Below are positions 54,294 to 63,006 of a stretch of 64,000 nucleotides of DNA, in pieces. The stretch's first letter is position 1, and every line of letters starts with the position of its first letter. The position numbers were made by a program, and so were the translations under genes. The stretch comes from Synechococcus sp. C9 (GTDB lineage: Bacteria > Cyanobacteriota > Cyanobacteriia > Gloeomargaritales > Gloeomargaritaceae), in NCBI RefSeq assembly GCF_022984075.1, contig NZ_JALAAD010000001.1, positions 1,406,455 to 1,470,454 on the forward strand, given 5' to 3'. Under the pieces are notes generated by a model. It was not told where the DNA came from. It made no database searches and was given only the letters and a program-made list of their open reading frames with translations.

Positions 54294-54316
54294 CAACTTT
54301 GACAAGGCGCAAGTTG
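54294..54316. promoter_or_regulatory. Candidate SufR operator 1 (CAACTT-N11-AAGTTG)
   Basis: Perfect 6-base inverted repeat, CAACTT at 54294-54299 and AAGTTG at 54311-54316, in the sufR-sufB gap. It overlaps a TTGACA (54299-54304) and lies upstream of a TATAAT (54328-54333), placing it across the sufB promoter region. The spacing of 23 bases between those two boxes is long, so the exact promoter is unsure. Confidence 0.6.
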
Positions 54317-54344
54317 TAAAACTATTCTATAATCAGAACTAAAG

Positions 54345-54358
54345 CAACACCAACGTTG
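54345..54358. promoter_or_regulatory. Candidate SufR operator 2 (CAAC-N6-GTTG)
   Basis: CAAC (54345-54348), six bases, GTTG (54355-54358). This is the form I recall for the SufR-binding site in Synechocystis. It lies just downstream of the TATAAT at 54328-54333 and 26 bases before the sufB ATG, a place where a bound repressor would block transcription. Confidence 0.75.
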
Positions 54359-54384
54359 CGAAACTCCTGAGTTGAAGAGAGCTT

Positions 54385-55845
54385 ATGGTATCTACGCCCC
54401 TGACAGCCAAGGAATCCGCCCTGGATCAATTGGTCAGCCGCCCTTATCAGTATGGTTTTGTGACCCCCATCGAAGCGGATGTGATTCCCCGGGGGCTGAA
54501 TGAGGATGTGATCCGGTTGATTTCCGCCAAAAAACGGGAGCCGGAATTTATGTTGGAGTTTCGCCTGCGTGCCTATCGCCATTGGTTGACCATGCCAGTA
54601 CCGACGTGGGCACAGGTATCTTACCCACCGATTGATTACCAAAATATCATTTATTATTCCGCTCCGAAACCGAAAAAAAAGCTGGCAAGTTTGGAGGAGG
54701 TTGACCCGGAATTGCTGGAAACTTTTGAAAAGTTGGGTATTCCCCTGACGGAGCAAAAACGCCTGAGTAATGTGGCGGTGGATGCCATTTTTGACAGCGT
54801 TTCTGTGGCTACCACTTTCAAGAAAGATTTAGCCAAATATGGGGTGATTTTTTGCTCCATGTCGGAAGCCCTGCAAGAACACCCGGAACTGGTGAGAAAA
54901 TACCTGGGTTCGGTGGTGCCGATTGGGGATAATTATTATGCGGCATTAAACTCTGCCGTATTTAGTGATGGGTCGTTTGTTTATATTCCGCCGGGGGTGC
55001 GCTGTCCTTTGGAATTGTCCACCTATTTTCGGATTAACAATGGGGAATCCGGGCAGTTTGAACGCACCTTAATTGTGGCGGATCGGGACAGTTATGTGAG
55101 CTATTTGGAAGGCTGTACTGCCCCCATGTACGACACCAATCAACTGCACGCCGCGGTGGTGGAATTGGTGGCTTTGGATAATGCGGAAATTAAATACTCC
55201 ACGGTGCAAAATTGGTACGCTGGAGATAAGGACGGCAAGGGTGGCATTTACAATTTTGTCACCAAGCGGGGGTTGTGTCAGGGTCATCATGCCAAAATTT
55301 CTTGGACACAGGTGGAAACCGGTTCAGCGATTACTTGGAAATATCCGAGTTGTGTGTTGGTGGGGGATCATTCGATTGGGGAATTTTACTCCGTGGCTTT
55401 GACCAACCATTACCAACAGGCGGATACGGGGAGCAAGATGGTGCACGTGGGTCGGCATACCCGCTCCCGAATTGTTTCCAAGGGGATTTCGGCGGGGCAT
55501 TCCCAGAATACCTACCGGGGGTTGGTGCGGGTGAACCCGAAGGCGCAGGATGCCCGTAATTACACCCAATGCGATTCCCTGCTGATTGGTCATCATTCTC
55601 AGGCGAATACGGTGCCGGTGATTCAGGTGCAAAATCCCACCGCCCGGGTGGAACATGAAGCCTCAACGTCCAAAATTGGGGAAGAACAATTGTTCTACTG
55701 CCAACAACGGGGTTTGGGCATGGAAGAGGCGGTGGCAATGATGATCAGCGGCTTCTGTCGGGATGTGTTTAACCAACTGCCGATGGAATTTGCGGTGGAA
55801 GCGGATCGCCTGTTGAGCCTCAAACTCGAAGGCACGGTGGGGTAA
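54385..55845 (+). CDS. sufB: Fe-S cluster assembly scaffold SufB
   Basis: 486 residues. Part of the SufBCD complex that builds iron-sulfur clusters, vital for photosystem I. N-terminal [52 protein letters not shown] and the beta-helix core with [26 protein letters not shown] and the [50 protein letters not shown] segment are diagnostic, including the cysteine in TQCDSL. sufC, D and S are not downstream; a repeat and the opposite-strand recG follow. Confidence 0.97.
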   Translation: MVSTPLTAKESALDQLVSRPYQYGFVTPIEADVIPRGLNEDVIRLISAKKREPEFMLEFRLRAYRHWLTMPVPTWAQVSYPPIDYQNIIYYSAPKPKKKLASLEEVDPELLETFEKLGIPLTEQKRLSNVAVDAIFDSVSVATTFKKDLAKYGVIFCSMSEALQEHPELVRKYLGSVVPIGDNYYAALNSAVFSDGSFVYIPPGVRCPLELSTYFRINNGESGQFERTLIVADRDSYVSYLEGCTAPMYDTNQLHAAVVELVALDNAEIKYSTVQNWYAGDKDGKGGIYNFVTKRGLCQGHHAKISWTQVETGSAITWKYPSCVLVGDHSIGEFYSVALTNHYQQADTGSKMVHVGRHTRSRIVSKGISAGHSQNTYRGLVRVNPKAQDARNYTQCDSLLIGHHSQANTVPVIQVQNPTARVEHEASTSKIGEEQLFYCQQRGLGMEEAVAMMISGFCRDVFNQLPMEFAVEADRLLSLKLEGTVG

Positions 55846-55885
55846 TCGGTTGCTTGATTACCCTGTGTTCAATTTCGCTGGAATA

Positions 55886-55984
55886 TATAGCAATCCTACT
55901 TGATTAGTGAACAGAGATTCCCTAGAACCAAATGTGGGGCGGTGCCCTGCGACCCCTGTTCTATTTTCATTTAGGATTGCTATC
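55886..55984. repeat. Mini-element type 1, nearly complete copy
   Basis: Left end TATAGCAATCCTACTTGATTAG preceded by AA; core AACCAAATGTGGGGCGGTGCCCTGCGACCCC with a shortened stem; right end TTAGGATTGCTATC. Inverted, the right end reads GATAGCAATCCTAA, so the two terminal sequences match over 11 of 13 bases. Located in the 156-base gap between convergent sufB and recG. Confidence 0.85.
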
Positions 55985-56001
55985 GCTGAATTTCGCTCAG
56001 G

Positions 56002-58395
56002 TTAACTCAACACCACTCGCCCGGTGAGTCGTTCCAGCCGTTGCTGTAATTCCCGTTGTAATTGCGGATAATCGCTTAATTCGGGGTTCTTTTCCATTAA
56101 CTGTTCTGCCGCTTGCCGAGCGGTTTCTAAAATGTCTTGGTCTTCGATTAAACTGGCTAGGGCTAGGTCAGGTAATCCCGCTTGGCGAGTGCCTAGAATT
56201 TCCCCGGGTCCCCGCAAACGTAAATCCATTTCGGCAATGAAAAATCCATCTTGGGATTGGGTTAAAACATTCAATCGCTGTTGGGTATCTTCCCCTTTCC
56301 CCTGGGTGACGAGTAAACAATAGGATGGATGAGTGCCCCGCCCCACCCGACCCCGCAGTTGATGGAGTTGGGCGAGACCAAACCGTTCCGCATTTTCGAT
56401 CAACATCACCGTTGCATTGGGGACATCCACCCCCACTTCCACCACGGTTGTGGAGACTAAAATTTGGGTTTCCCCATCCCGAAATGCTCGCAAAGCCGCA
56501 TCTTTTTCCGCCGCCGATTGTCGCCCGTGCAGGAGTCCCAACCGACAGCCTTTGAAGGTCATTTCTTGCAGTTTTTGATATTCTGCAATGGCGGCTTTGG
56601 CTTCTAATTTTTCTGACTCTTCAATCAGGGGCAAAATGATATAGGCTTGTCGTCCTTGCACAATTTCCCGCCGGATTAAATCGTAGGCAAAATGTCGTTG
56701 ACTGGCTGGAATTACGGTGGTTTGAATGGCTTGTCGTCCTGGGGGGAGTTCATCAATTTGACTCACATCTAAATCCCCGTGAATGGTTAACGCTAGGGTG
56801 CGGGGAATGGGAGTTGCTGTCATGGTTAAAACGTGGGGTTCCATCCCCTTTTGCTGTAAAAGAGAACGCTGATTCACCCCGAAACGATGCTGTTCATCAA
56901 TGACCACCAAACCCAAATGCTGGAAATTCACATCCTCTTGAATCAGGGCATGGGTGCCCACTACTAAAGACACTTCACCCGTAGATAATTGGGCTAAAAT
57001 TTGCCGCCGTTGGCTAGTTTTCGTTGCACCCGTGAGTAATTCCACCGGAATATGCAAGGGCGTGAGCCAGTGAAGCAATTTTTGATAATGTTGCTCAGCC
57101 AGGACTTCCGTGGGAGCCATCAACGCCGCCTGGTACCCCGCCTCAATCGCCGCCAGCATTGCCATTACCGCCACTACAGTTTTACCGGAACCCACATCCC
57201 CCTGTACCAGCCGTTGCATGGGTTGAGGCTGTTGCAAATCATGCAGAATTTCCTGCACCACCCGTTCCTGGGCACCCGTGAGTTGAAAGGGCAGTTGCGC
57301 CCGAAACGCTTGCAGTAATTTGCCCTCGGCGCACACCACCGGGCTGGTATGACGGCGATTTTGATAGCGACGTTGTAAAAAACTTAGTTGCAAATAGAAC
57401 AATTCATCAAACACCAAACGGGTGCGGGCACGTTTTAATTCCTCACTATATTGGGGGGCGTGAATCCCCCGATAGGCAGTTCCCAAATCCACGAGATGGT
57501 GTCGTTTTTTTAAGGCTTCTGGTAAGGGGTCATGCCAGGATTTCACCAGGGGCAAAACCCCATGAATTGCTTGCCGTACCCAACTGGCTTTCAGGTCACT
57601 TTTGAGGGCATAAACGGGGATAATTTTTCCCCCGGATTCTGATTCTTCATCAATAATTTGAATAGATGGCTCGGTTAAGGTTTTACTAAATTTAGTTTCC
57701 TTTACCAGCCCGGAGATTGCCACTAAAGCCCCGGTTGGATAATTTTTTCTTTGCTGTTCTTGCCAGGCTTTATTCGCATAGCGTTTGCCCATGTAGTAAC
57801 GATTGATTTTCATGCGTCCAGACCGGTCTGCCACCCACCATTCGGCAATGGTTAACTGGGGATTTTTGGGGCTGGTAAAACAGCGAAAACTGCGGATGGT
57901 GGCAATCACTGTCACCGTGCTACCGGGTTGCAAATCTTTGATCAGTAATCGTTGGGAATAATCCACATAACTGCGGGGGTAGTAACGCAAAACATCCCCC
58001 AGGGTATTTAACCCTAATTGGTATAAAACTTTTTTCTGCTGGGGTTTGAGAATTTCCAACTCCCGAATGGGGGTCGCTTCCGTAGGGGGGGGCGGCGGGG
58101 TTTCCTGCACCCGAGGGGACGGGGTTCCGGGGGGGCGCACTTGGGGGACGAGGGTGGCAATCCGCTGCACCAGGGCTTCCCGTTGGTCATGGGTCAACTG
58201 GGGGTAGTGGCGCAATTCCGCCAAGAGAACCTGCCACTGATTGATTGCTGGCTTGGGCAACCAATCCAAGGACACCAAGCTCATCTGCTCCAGGAGAAAT
58301 TCATAAAAAAAGCAATGCTGACCCTGGAGGTTGGGATAACCCTCATCCCGCTCCCACGCCAATGCCTTGCCGACCCGTACTGCATCCCATGTCAT
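56002..58395 (-). CDS. recG: ATP-dependent DNA helicase RecG
   Basis: 797 residues. RecG remodels stalled replication forks and Holliday junctions. The wedge (OB) domain at about 140-240 has LGDVLRYYPRSYVDYSQR. Helicase motifs: GDVGSGKTVVA near 400 (I), DEQHRFGV near 497 (II), TATPIPRTL near 520 (III), and the C-terminal VEVGVDVPNATVMLIENAERFGLAQLHQLRGRVGRG near 680 (V-VI). About 100 extra residues at the N-terminus are common in cyanobacterial and plant RecG. Divergent from yidC. Confidence 0.97.
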   Translation of the reverse strand: MTWDAVRVGKALAWERDEGYPNLQGQHCFFYEFLLEQMSLVSLDWLPKPAINQWQVLLAELRHYPQLTHDQREALVQRIATLVPQVRPPGTPSPRVQETPPPPPTEATPIRELEILKPQQKKVLYQLGLNTLGDVLRYYPRSYVDYSQRLLIKDLQPGSTVTVIATIRSFRCFTSPKNPQLTIAEWWVADRSGRMKINRYYMGKRYANKAWQEQQRKNYPTGALVAISGLVKETKFSKTLTEPSIQIIDEESESGGKIIPVYALKSDLKASWVRQAIHGVLPLVKSWHDPLPEALKKRHHLVDLGTAYRGIHAPQYSEELKRARTRLVFDELFYLQLSFLQRRYQNRRHTSPVVCAEGKLLQAFRAQLPFQLTGAQERVVQEILHDLQQPQPMQRLVQGDVGSGKTVVAVMAMLAAIEAGYQAALMAPTEVLAEQHYQKLLHWLTPLHIPVELLTGATKTSQRRQILAQLSTGEVSLVVGTHALIQEDVNFQHLGLVVIDEQHRFGVNQRSLLQQKGMEPHVLTMTATPIPRTLALTIHGDLDVSQIDELPPGRQAIQTTVIPASQRHFAYDLIRREIVQGRQAYIILPLIEESEKLEAKAAIAEYQKLQEMTFKGCRLGLLHGRQSAAEKDAALRAFRDGETQILVSTTVVEVGVDVPNATVMLIENAERFGLAQLHQLRGRVGRGTHPSYCLLVTQGKGEDTQQRLNVLTQSQDGFFIAEMDLRLRGPGEILGTRQAGLPDLALASLIEDQDILETARQAAEQLMEKNPELSDYPQLQRELQQRLERLTGRVVLS

Positions 58396-58466
58396 AGTTC
58401 CAGTTTAGCCACCAAAGGCGGGCAACACAGGCTAATATCAGAAGGAAGCCATTGGGACGTTGACGT

Positions 58467-59609
58467 ATGGACTTGTTCGGCACGAACTTTCTTTCTAATA
58501 ATCTGATGCTCCCCATCCTGGATTTTTTCTACGGGGTGGTGCCGAGCTACGGGCTGGCGATTGTTGCCCTCACCCTGGTCGTGCGGGCGGCTTTGGCTCC
58601 CGTCAGTGCCGGACAAATTCGCAATATGCGCCAAATGAAGGTCGCTCAACCAGTGATGCAAAAGCGGGTCAAAGAAATTCAGGAACGCTACAAAAATGAC
58701 CCGGCAAAACAACAGGAAGAAATGGCGAAAGTCTATCAGGAATTTGGGAATCCCCTCGCCGGTTGTTTACCGTTAATTTTGCAATTACCCATCCTGTTTG
58801 CCCTATTTGCCACCCTGCGGGGTTCACCATTTGCGGACGTTTCTTACCCGGTGGAATTGGAAATTGTGCCTCGGGATCAGGTGGTGCAATCCCAACCGAT
58901 TAACGCTCAAACCCACAATATCTATGTGCAACCGGGGTTACATTACGCCATTAGTGCGGTGAGTACGGCGGGGAATAAATTGCATGAGGGGGATGAAACC
59001 GTTCTGGATTTTCGCACCCCAGATGGACGCAGTTTAGGGAGCATTTTGCAAGAGGTGAATAATCCCAATGTCACGCCCCATTGGACGGTGAAAAGTGGGT
59101 CGGAATTGGTGGAATTAATTACAGAAAATGGGGAAACTAAGCTCAAAGCCCTGCATACCGGTAAGGTTTCGCTCACGGGCGTGGTACCGGGTTTAGCCGC
59201 CAATGAAGGGTTTTTATTCATCTCTGCCCTGGGGCGGGTAGGAGCGATGGACAGCAACGGCATGATCCATTGGGATACGGTGATTTTGGTGTTGATTTTC
59301 GCCGCCAGTACCTACGCCAGCCAAATGATTACCAACCAGGGGGATACGGCTAAAAATCCCCAACAGGATCAGGTGAATAAATCCTTGCCGTTGGTGTTTG
59401 CGGTGATGTTTTTGTTCTTTCCTTTGCCCGCCGGGGTGTTGATGTACATGGTGATTGCCAACGTATTTCAAACGGCGCAGACTTTTATCTTATCTCGGGA
59501 ACCGCTACCAGAAAATCTGCAAAAGATTCTGGATGCCCAGCAAAAAACGGTGACGACCCAGGCGGAAACCCTACCGTTTGAACGCAATCGCCCTAAGAAG
59601 AAAGCCTAA
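58467..59609 (+). CDS. yidC: Membrane protein insertase YidC/Alb3
   Basis: 380 residues. Inserts and folds membrane proteins, in cyanobacteria including photosystem subunits. Hallmarks: YGVVPSYGLAIVALTLVVRAALAPVSAGQIRNMRQM near 22, NPLAGCLPLILQLPILFALFATLRG near 92-116, and the C-terminal LVFAVMFLFFPLPAGVLMYMVIANVFQTAQ. Between the second and third membrane segments is an insert (about 120-255) with an Ig-like pattern (TVKSGSELVELITENGETKLKALHTGKVSLTGVVPG), a feature I recall for cyanobacterial members. It overlaps the convergent glycosyltransferase by 17 bases. Confidence 0.94.
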   Translation: MDLFGTNFLSNNLMLPILDFFYGVVPSYGLAIVALTLVVRAALAPVSAGQIRNMRQMKVAQPVMQKRVKEIQERYKNDPAKQQEEMAKVYQEFGNPLAGCLPLILQLPILFALFATLRGSPFADVSYPVELEIVPRDQVVQSQPINAQTHNIYVQPGLHYAISAVSTAGNKLHEGDETVLDFRTPDGRSLGSILQEVNNPNVTPHWTVKSGSELVELITENGETKLKALHTGKVSLTGVVPGLAANEGFLFISALGRVGAMDSNGMIHWDTVILVLIFAASTYASQMITNQGDTAKNPQQDQVNKSLPLVFAVMFLFFPLPAGVLMYMVIANVFQTAQTFILSREPLPENLQKILDAQQKTVTTQAETLPFERNRPKKKA

Positions 59610-60846
59610 CCTGATGCTTTTCCGTAAGGGATTGATACAGTTCTAAATGCTGTTGCACTACAACCGGCAGACTGAAGCACCGCTCCACCTTCTGACGCGC
59701 GTGATGTCCCAGTTCTGCACCCTGGCGCAACACCCACCCAATCCCTGCCGCTAAATCCTGTGGGTCAAAGGGTTGGGCGAGATACCCATTCACCTGATGA
59801 TCCACAATGTCCTGCACCCCTGTCCCGGCAAAAGCCACCACCGGCGTACCACAAGCCATTGCTTCACTCGCCACCTGCCCAAAAGCTTCCTGACGGGAGG
59901 GCACAACCATGACATCGGCGCAACTGTAGGCTAATGCCAGCGCCACATCATCGGTGAGGGAACCCAGGCAGTGTACGGGTAATCCCGCAAATCCGGGGGC
60001 TTGCTCTTGACCAAAAATTACCCAGAGAATCTCATTTTTATCATCTTTATCATCCTGATCCTGCAATATCTGGGCGGTTTTGCAGAGCAAATCCCAACCC
60101 TTATGCGGTTCTTTGAGAAAACTCACCCCGCCCGCCAAAACAATTTTTTTCTCCGGTGGTAATTGCCAAATTTGCCGAGCGATTGGTTTAGGAATGGCTT
60201 GGTAACGGTGGGTATCCAATCCATTCGGGATAACTTTAATATCACAATGCCCCAATAGAGGACTACTTTTAACTGCGTTGGCTAACCAAGTACTAGGGGT
60301 AATAATTGTGGGGTGAAAATTACGCCACGCTCTTTGTTTACGTTGCCAAACCTGGTGGGATAGGTCGTTTTTTTGCGAACTGTGGAGTTGAGGGCAAAAA
60401 CCACATTGGGTCATAAATAAATCACAACCTTGGGTATAGTGACAGCCGCCAGTAATTGCCCACATATCCTGAAGCGTCCAGACTACTGGTTTCGCAGTAA
60501 TTTTGGGTAATACTTCCGGAATTAAAAGCCGATTGATCCAATGAATGTGTAAAATATCAAACTGGAAATTTTTGATTTTTGCTGGAACGAAATTGGGCAC
60601 CCAATGAGCAGAAAAGGCACGCTCTCGTTGGGGATAAGCATTTAATGACCATTGATCGGCGATGGCTCGCACACGTTTCACCAGCCGGGGTTCTTGATAG
60701 ACATGAATCGTAGGGTCTTGGCTACTTTTTTGTAAGACTAATTGTTGGGAATTGACCCCAGATTTAAGTAACCCTTGATGTAAACGATAACTCGCCCGTG
60801 CGGCTCCCCCAGCAGTGTCATAAGTATTCAAGTGAAGAACATTCAT
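59593..60846 (-). CDS. Glycosyltransferase, GT4-like
   Basis: 417 residues. GT-B type: VLHLNTYDTAGGAARASYRLHQGLL at the N-terminus, QFDILHIHWINRLL and TLQDMWAITGGCHYTQGCDLF near 105-150 (a GT4 subset with CHY and C-x-C residues), and C-terminal EAFGQVASEAMACGTPVVAFAGTGVQDIV with the E-x7-E donor site. Probable role in a surface glycan; substrate unknown. It lies 26 bases after bciB on the same strand and may share a transcript. Related in type to the three transferases at 28.7-32.1 kb but not close to any. Confidence 0.9.
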   Translation of the reverse strand: MNVLHLNTYDTAGGAARASYRLHQGLLKSGVNSQQLVLQKSSQDPTIHVYQEPRLVKRVRAIADQWSLNAYPQRERAFSAHWVPNFVPAKIKNFQFDILHIHWINRLLIPEVLPKITAKPVVWTLQDMWAITGGCHYTQGCDLFMTQCGFCPQLHSSQKNDLSHQVWQRKQRAWRNFHPTIITPSTWLANAVKSSPLLGHCDIKVIPNGLDTHRYQAIPKPIARQIWQLPPEKKIVLAGGVSFLKEPHKGWDLLCKTAQILQDQDDKDDKNEILWVIFGQEQAPGFAGLPVHCLGSLTDDVALALAYSCADVMVVPSRQEAFGQVASEAMACGTPVVAFAGTGVQDIVDHQVNGYLAQPFDPQDLAAGIGWVLRQGAELGHHARQKVERCFSLPVVVQQHLELYQSLTEKHQVRLSS

Positions 60847-60872
60847 ATCAATTGCTAGAAATTTTGGTTTTT

Positions 60873-62060
60873 TTAATCCTTGGGCAAGCGATATTGACTG
60901 ACAATTTTTTTGGCAAATTCGGGGATATGACTGGCTAATTTTTGGGGATAATGACGCTGGACATAGAGATAGTTGCGGGTGAAATGGGAATCAATGGAAA
61001 AACGGGCGTATTCTAAACCCTTAGGACCAAATTTTTCAATCACCACCCCCATTAAACGAGCTGCCCACATGGGTAACGTTGCCCCTCGGTCATAGGCAGG
61101 AATGCTTTGCTGAACCGCCTGATGCCGTTGCCCTTGGCTCATCACCGGTTGGATTTCTAATTCATCCCGAACTAAATCGAGCATCGCCTGTCCCCGCTCA
61201 TTGCGTACCACCAACCATTGCCAACCCAAAGGCGCACCCATATAGCCAACCACCAAATCCGCCAACCCATTCACATAATCAAAACAACTCAAACAGGAGG
61301 GGGCGAAAATATCTTTTAATTCCCGGGTATTCAACCCAAAAAACGGGACTTTTTCAATGGAACCATCCTCATGTTTGAAATGCACTTGATAATCCTGCAT
61401 AAATTCATAGTGAACCACCGTTTCAGGTGAACGACTCGTAGTTTCCAAAAACTTTTGTAATCCCGCACGGGGCACATTATCCACACAGGGGGTACCCAAA
61501 ACATAGAGTTTTTCTAAACCCAAATGTTTTTCCACTGCCCGCAAGGCTTGAATTTGACATCCCACCCCAATGACCAATAATCGCCGCATTCCAGACCGTT
61601 CAATTTCATCCAGGACACTCAAATTGGGAGACAACGTGGGTTTATTCACCCGGGCGGCGAATACTTCTGCTGGCGTGCGGGCTAATACCGGTTGCGGTTG
61701 CCAACGATCAGACGGGGAATTTTGCACACAAACGACCCCTTCCACCCACCCAGCCTTAAGCATTTGCGTGGCAATGGTGGTAACAATACCTGTCCATTGG
61801 GCACCCGGAATGGGTTGTTTTTTCCGGGCACTTAACATCGTTTGATGCACCCCAAAATAACATTCATCCTCCTGGTTAATATCCCTTTTTCGCCCATGAG
61901 TTTGCGTTTCGAGGGTATCAAATTGTTGATGCAAAAAAGCACAGGCGGATTTGACGTAGTGAATATAGGAAGTGTCGCATAATCCACACTCACTACACAG
62001 GGCTTTAGCCGGTTTTGGACTGGTCGGCTTCAGGGGACGAGCTTTATGATGAGCCGCCAT
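60873..62060 (-). CDS. bciB: BciB, ferredoxin-dependent 3,8-divinyl chlorophyllide 8-vinyl reductase
   Basis: 395 residues of the FrhB/FpoF family. The enzyme reduces the 8-vinyl group so that monovinyl chlorophyll is made. N-terminal Fe-S binding CSECGLCDTSYI and ECYFGVHQTML; central WTGIVTTIATQMLKAGWVEGVVCV, IGVGCQIQALRAVEKHLGLEKLYVLGTPCVDN; C-terminal CLSCFDYVNGLADLVVGYMGAPLGWQW. This matches the cyanobacterial BciB (slr1923) type over F420-linked dehydrogenases. Starts at ATG 62060. The glycosyltransferase gene follows. Confidence 0.92.
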   Translation of the reverse strand: MAAHHKARPLKPTSPKPAKALCSECGLCDTSYIHYVKSACAFLHQQFDTLETQTHGRKRDINQEDECYFGVHQTMLSARKKQPIPGAQWTGIVTTIATQMLKAGWVEGVVCVQNSPSDRWQPQPVLARTPAEVFAARVNKPTLSPNLSVLDEIERSGMRRLLVIGVGCQIQALRAVEKHLGLEKLYVLGTPCVDNVPRAGLQKFLETTSRSPETVVHYEFMQDYQVHFKHEDGSIEKVPFFGLNTRELKDIFAPSCLSCFDYVNGLADLVVGYMGAPLGWQWLVVRNERGQAMLDLVRDELEIQPVMSQGQRHQAVQQSIPAYDRGATLPMWAARLMGVVIEKFGPKGLEYARFSIDSHFTRNYLYVQRHYPQKLASHIPEFAKKIVSQYRLPKD

Positions 62061-62238
62061 AGACTCTCGATGGAACCACTTTCCATACTGTAACGGTAAA
62101 ACGCCCCAGATGCCAGCAACCGTGACGGGAACTTGGCTGTGATATACTTAGTCATACGCTTGGATGCTAAATTTGTAAATCTTTGATATGCGCTGACCTC
62201 ACATAACATCAATTTCGTCATTATTGAGGTTCCAGCCC

Positions 62239-63006
62239 ATGAAATACACCCATCTATTGTTAGCTTTAGGCATCGGCATGATCCCCCATTTATTCAAACC
62301 GGATGTAACGTGGGCGGGGGGATTTACTCAGCCGGAGGGTGCCGCTTTTGTGAGTACCACTTTTCGCACTTTAGAAAGTCGTACTTTTGAAAAATTAGAA
62401 GTAGAAGCCTATGCAGAATATGGCTTAAAAGATAATCTCACGCTCATTTTCAAAGTACCGTACCAATGGATTAGCGACGATCAATTTAATCCTAAACGCA
62501 CCAACAGTGGTTTTTTTGATGGTGAAATCGGCATTCGTTGGCGGTTTACCCAAGACCCCCTACTGGCGGCATCTTTGCAAGTGACACCCATTATTCCCTT
62601 GGGTTATGACCCCAATGCTCCTCTGCCCTTGTCCCGAGGCGGTGTTGGTTTGGATATTCGGGTGCCGGTGAGCCGCTCCTTTCCGGTGGGGAATCGCTGG
62701 GGATATTGGACAGTAGAAGTAGCTTATCGCCCCTATTTTAGTGAACGTTCTGATGAATTTCGTACTTTTGCCGAAGTGGCAATTCCGGTTACCGACCGGC
62801 TCGATATGGCGGCGCAAATTGATAGCATCATCGGCACCCAAGACCCAGAGGCAAATTTCACCAAAGTGGTGGGTCAATTTCGCATCAAAGCAACGGATTT
62901 GATCCGAGTTGTTCCCGGAGCCTATAAACAAATTGATGGACCAGGTTATGGATTTGAATTAGGTTTGTGGTTTACTTTTGGCGGTGCTGTAGCAACAGGA
63001 AAATAA
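62239..63006 (+). CDS. Outer-membrane beta-barrel-type protein
   Basis: 255 residues from the ATG at 62239; a TTG five codons upstream (62224) is the alternative. Signal peptide about 1-26, cut before GGFTQPEGA. The mature part is a run of alternating, aromatic-rich beta strands: AAFVSTTFRTLESRTFEKLEVEAYAEYGLKDNLTLIFKVPYQW, then IGIRWRFTQDPLLAASLQVTP, WTVEVAYRPYFS, and a final strand YGFELGLWFTFGG ending in aromatic residues. This fits a transporter or porin-like barrel. Its stop and the next start share the A of TAATG, so it is coupled to the mannanase-like gene; a joint role in handling a mannan-type polysaccharide is possible. Confidence 0.75.
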   Translation: MKYTHLLLALGIGMIPHLFKPDVTWAGGFTQPEGAAFVSTTFRTLESRTFEKLEVEAYAEYGLKDNLTLIFKVPYQWISDDQFNPKRTNSGFFDGEIGIRWRFTQDPLLAASLQVTPIIPLGYDPNAPLPLSRGGVGLDIRVPVSRSFPVGNRWGYWTVEVAYRPYFSERSDEFRTFAEVAIPVTDRLDMAAQIDSIIGTQDPEANFTKVVGQFRIKATDLIRVVPGAYKQIDGPGYGFELGLWFTFGGAVATGK

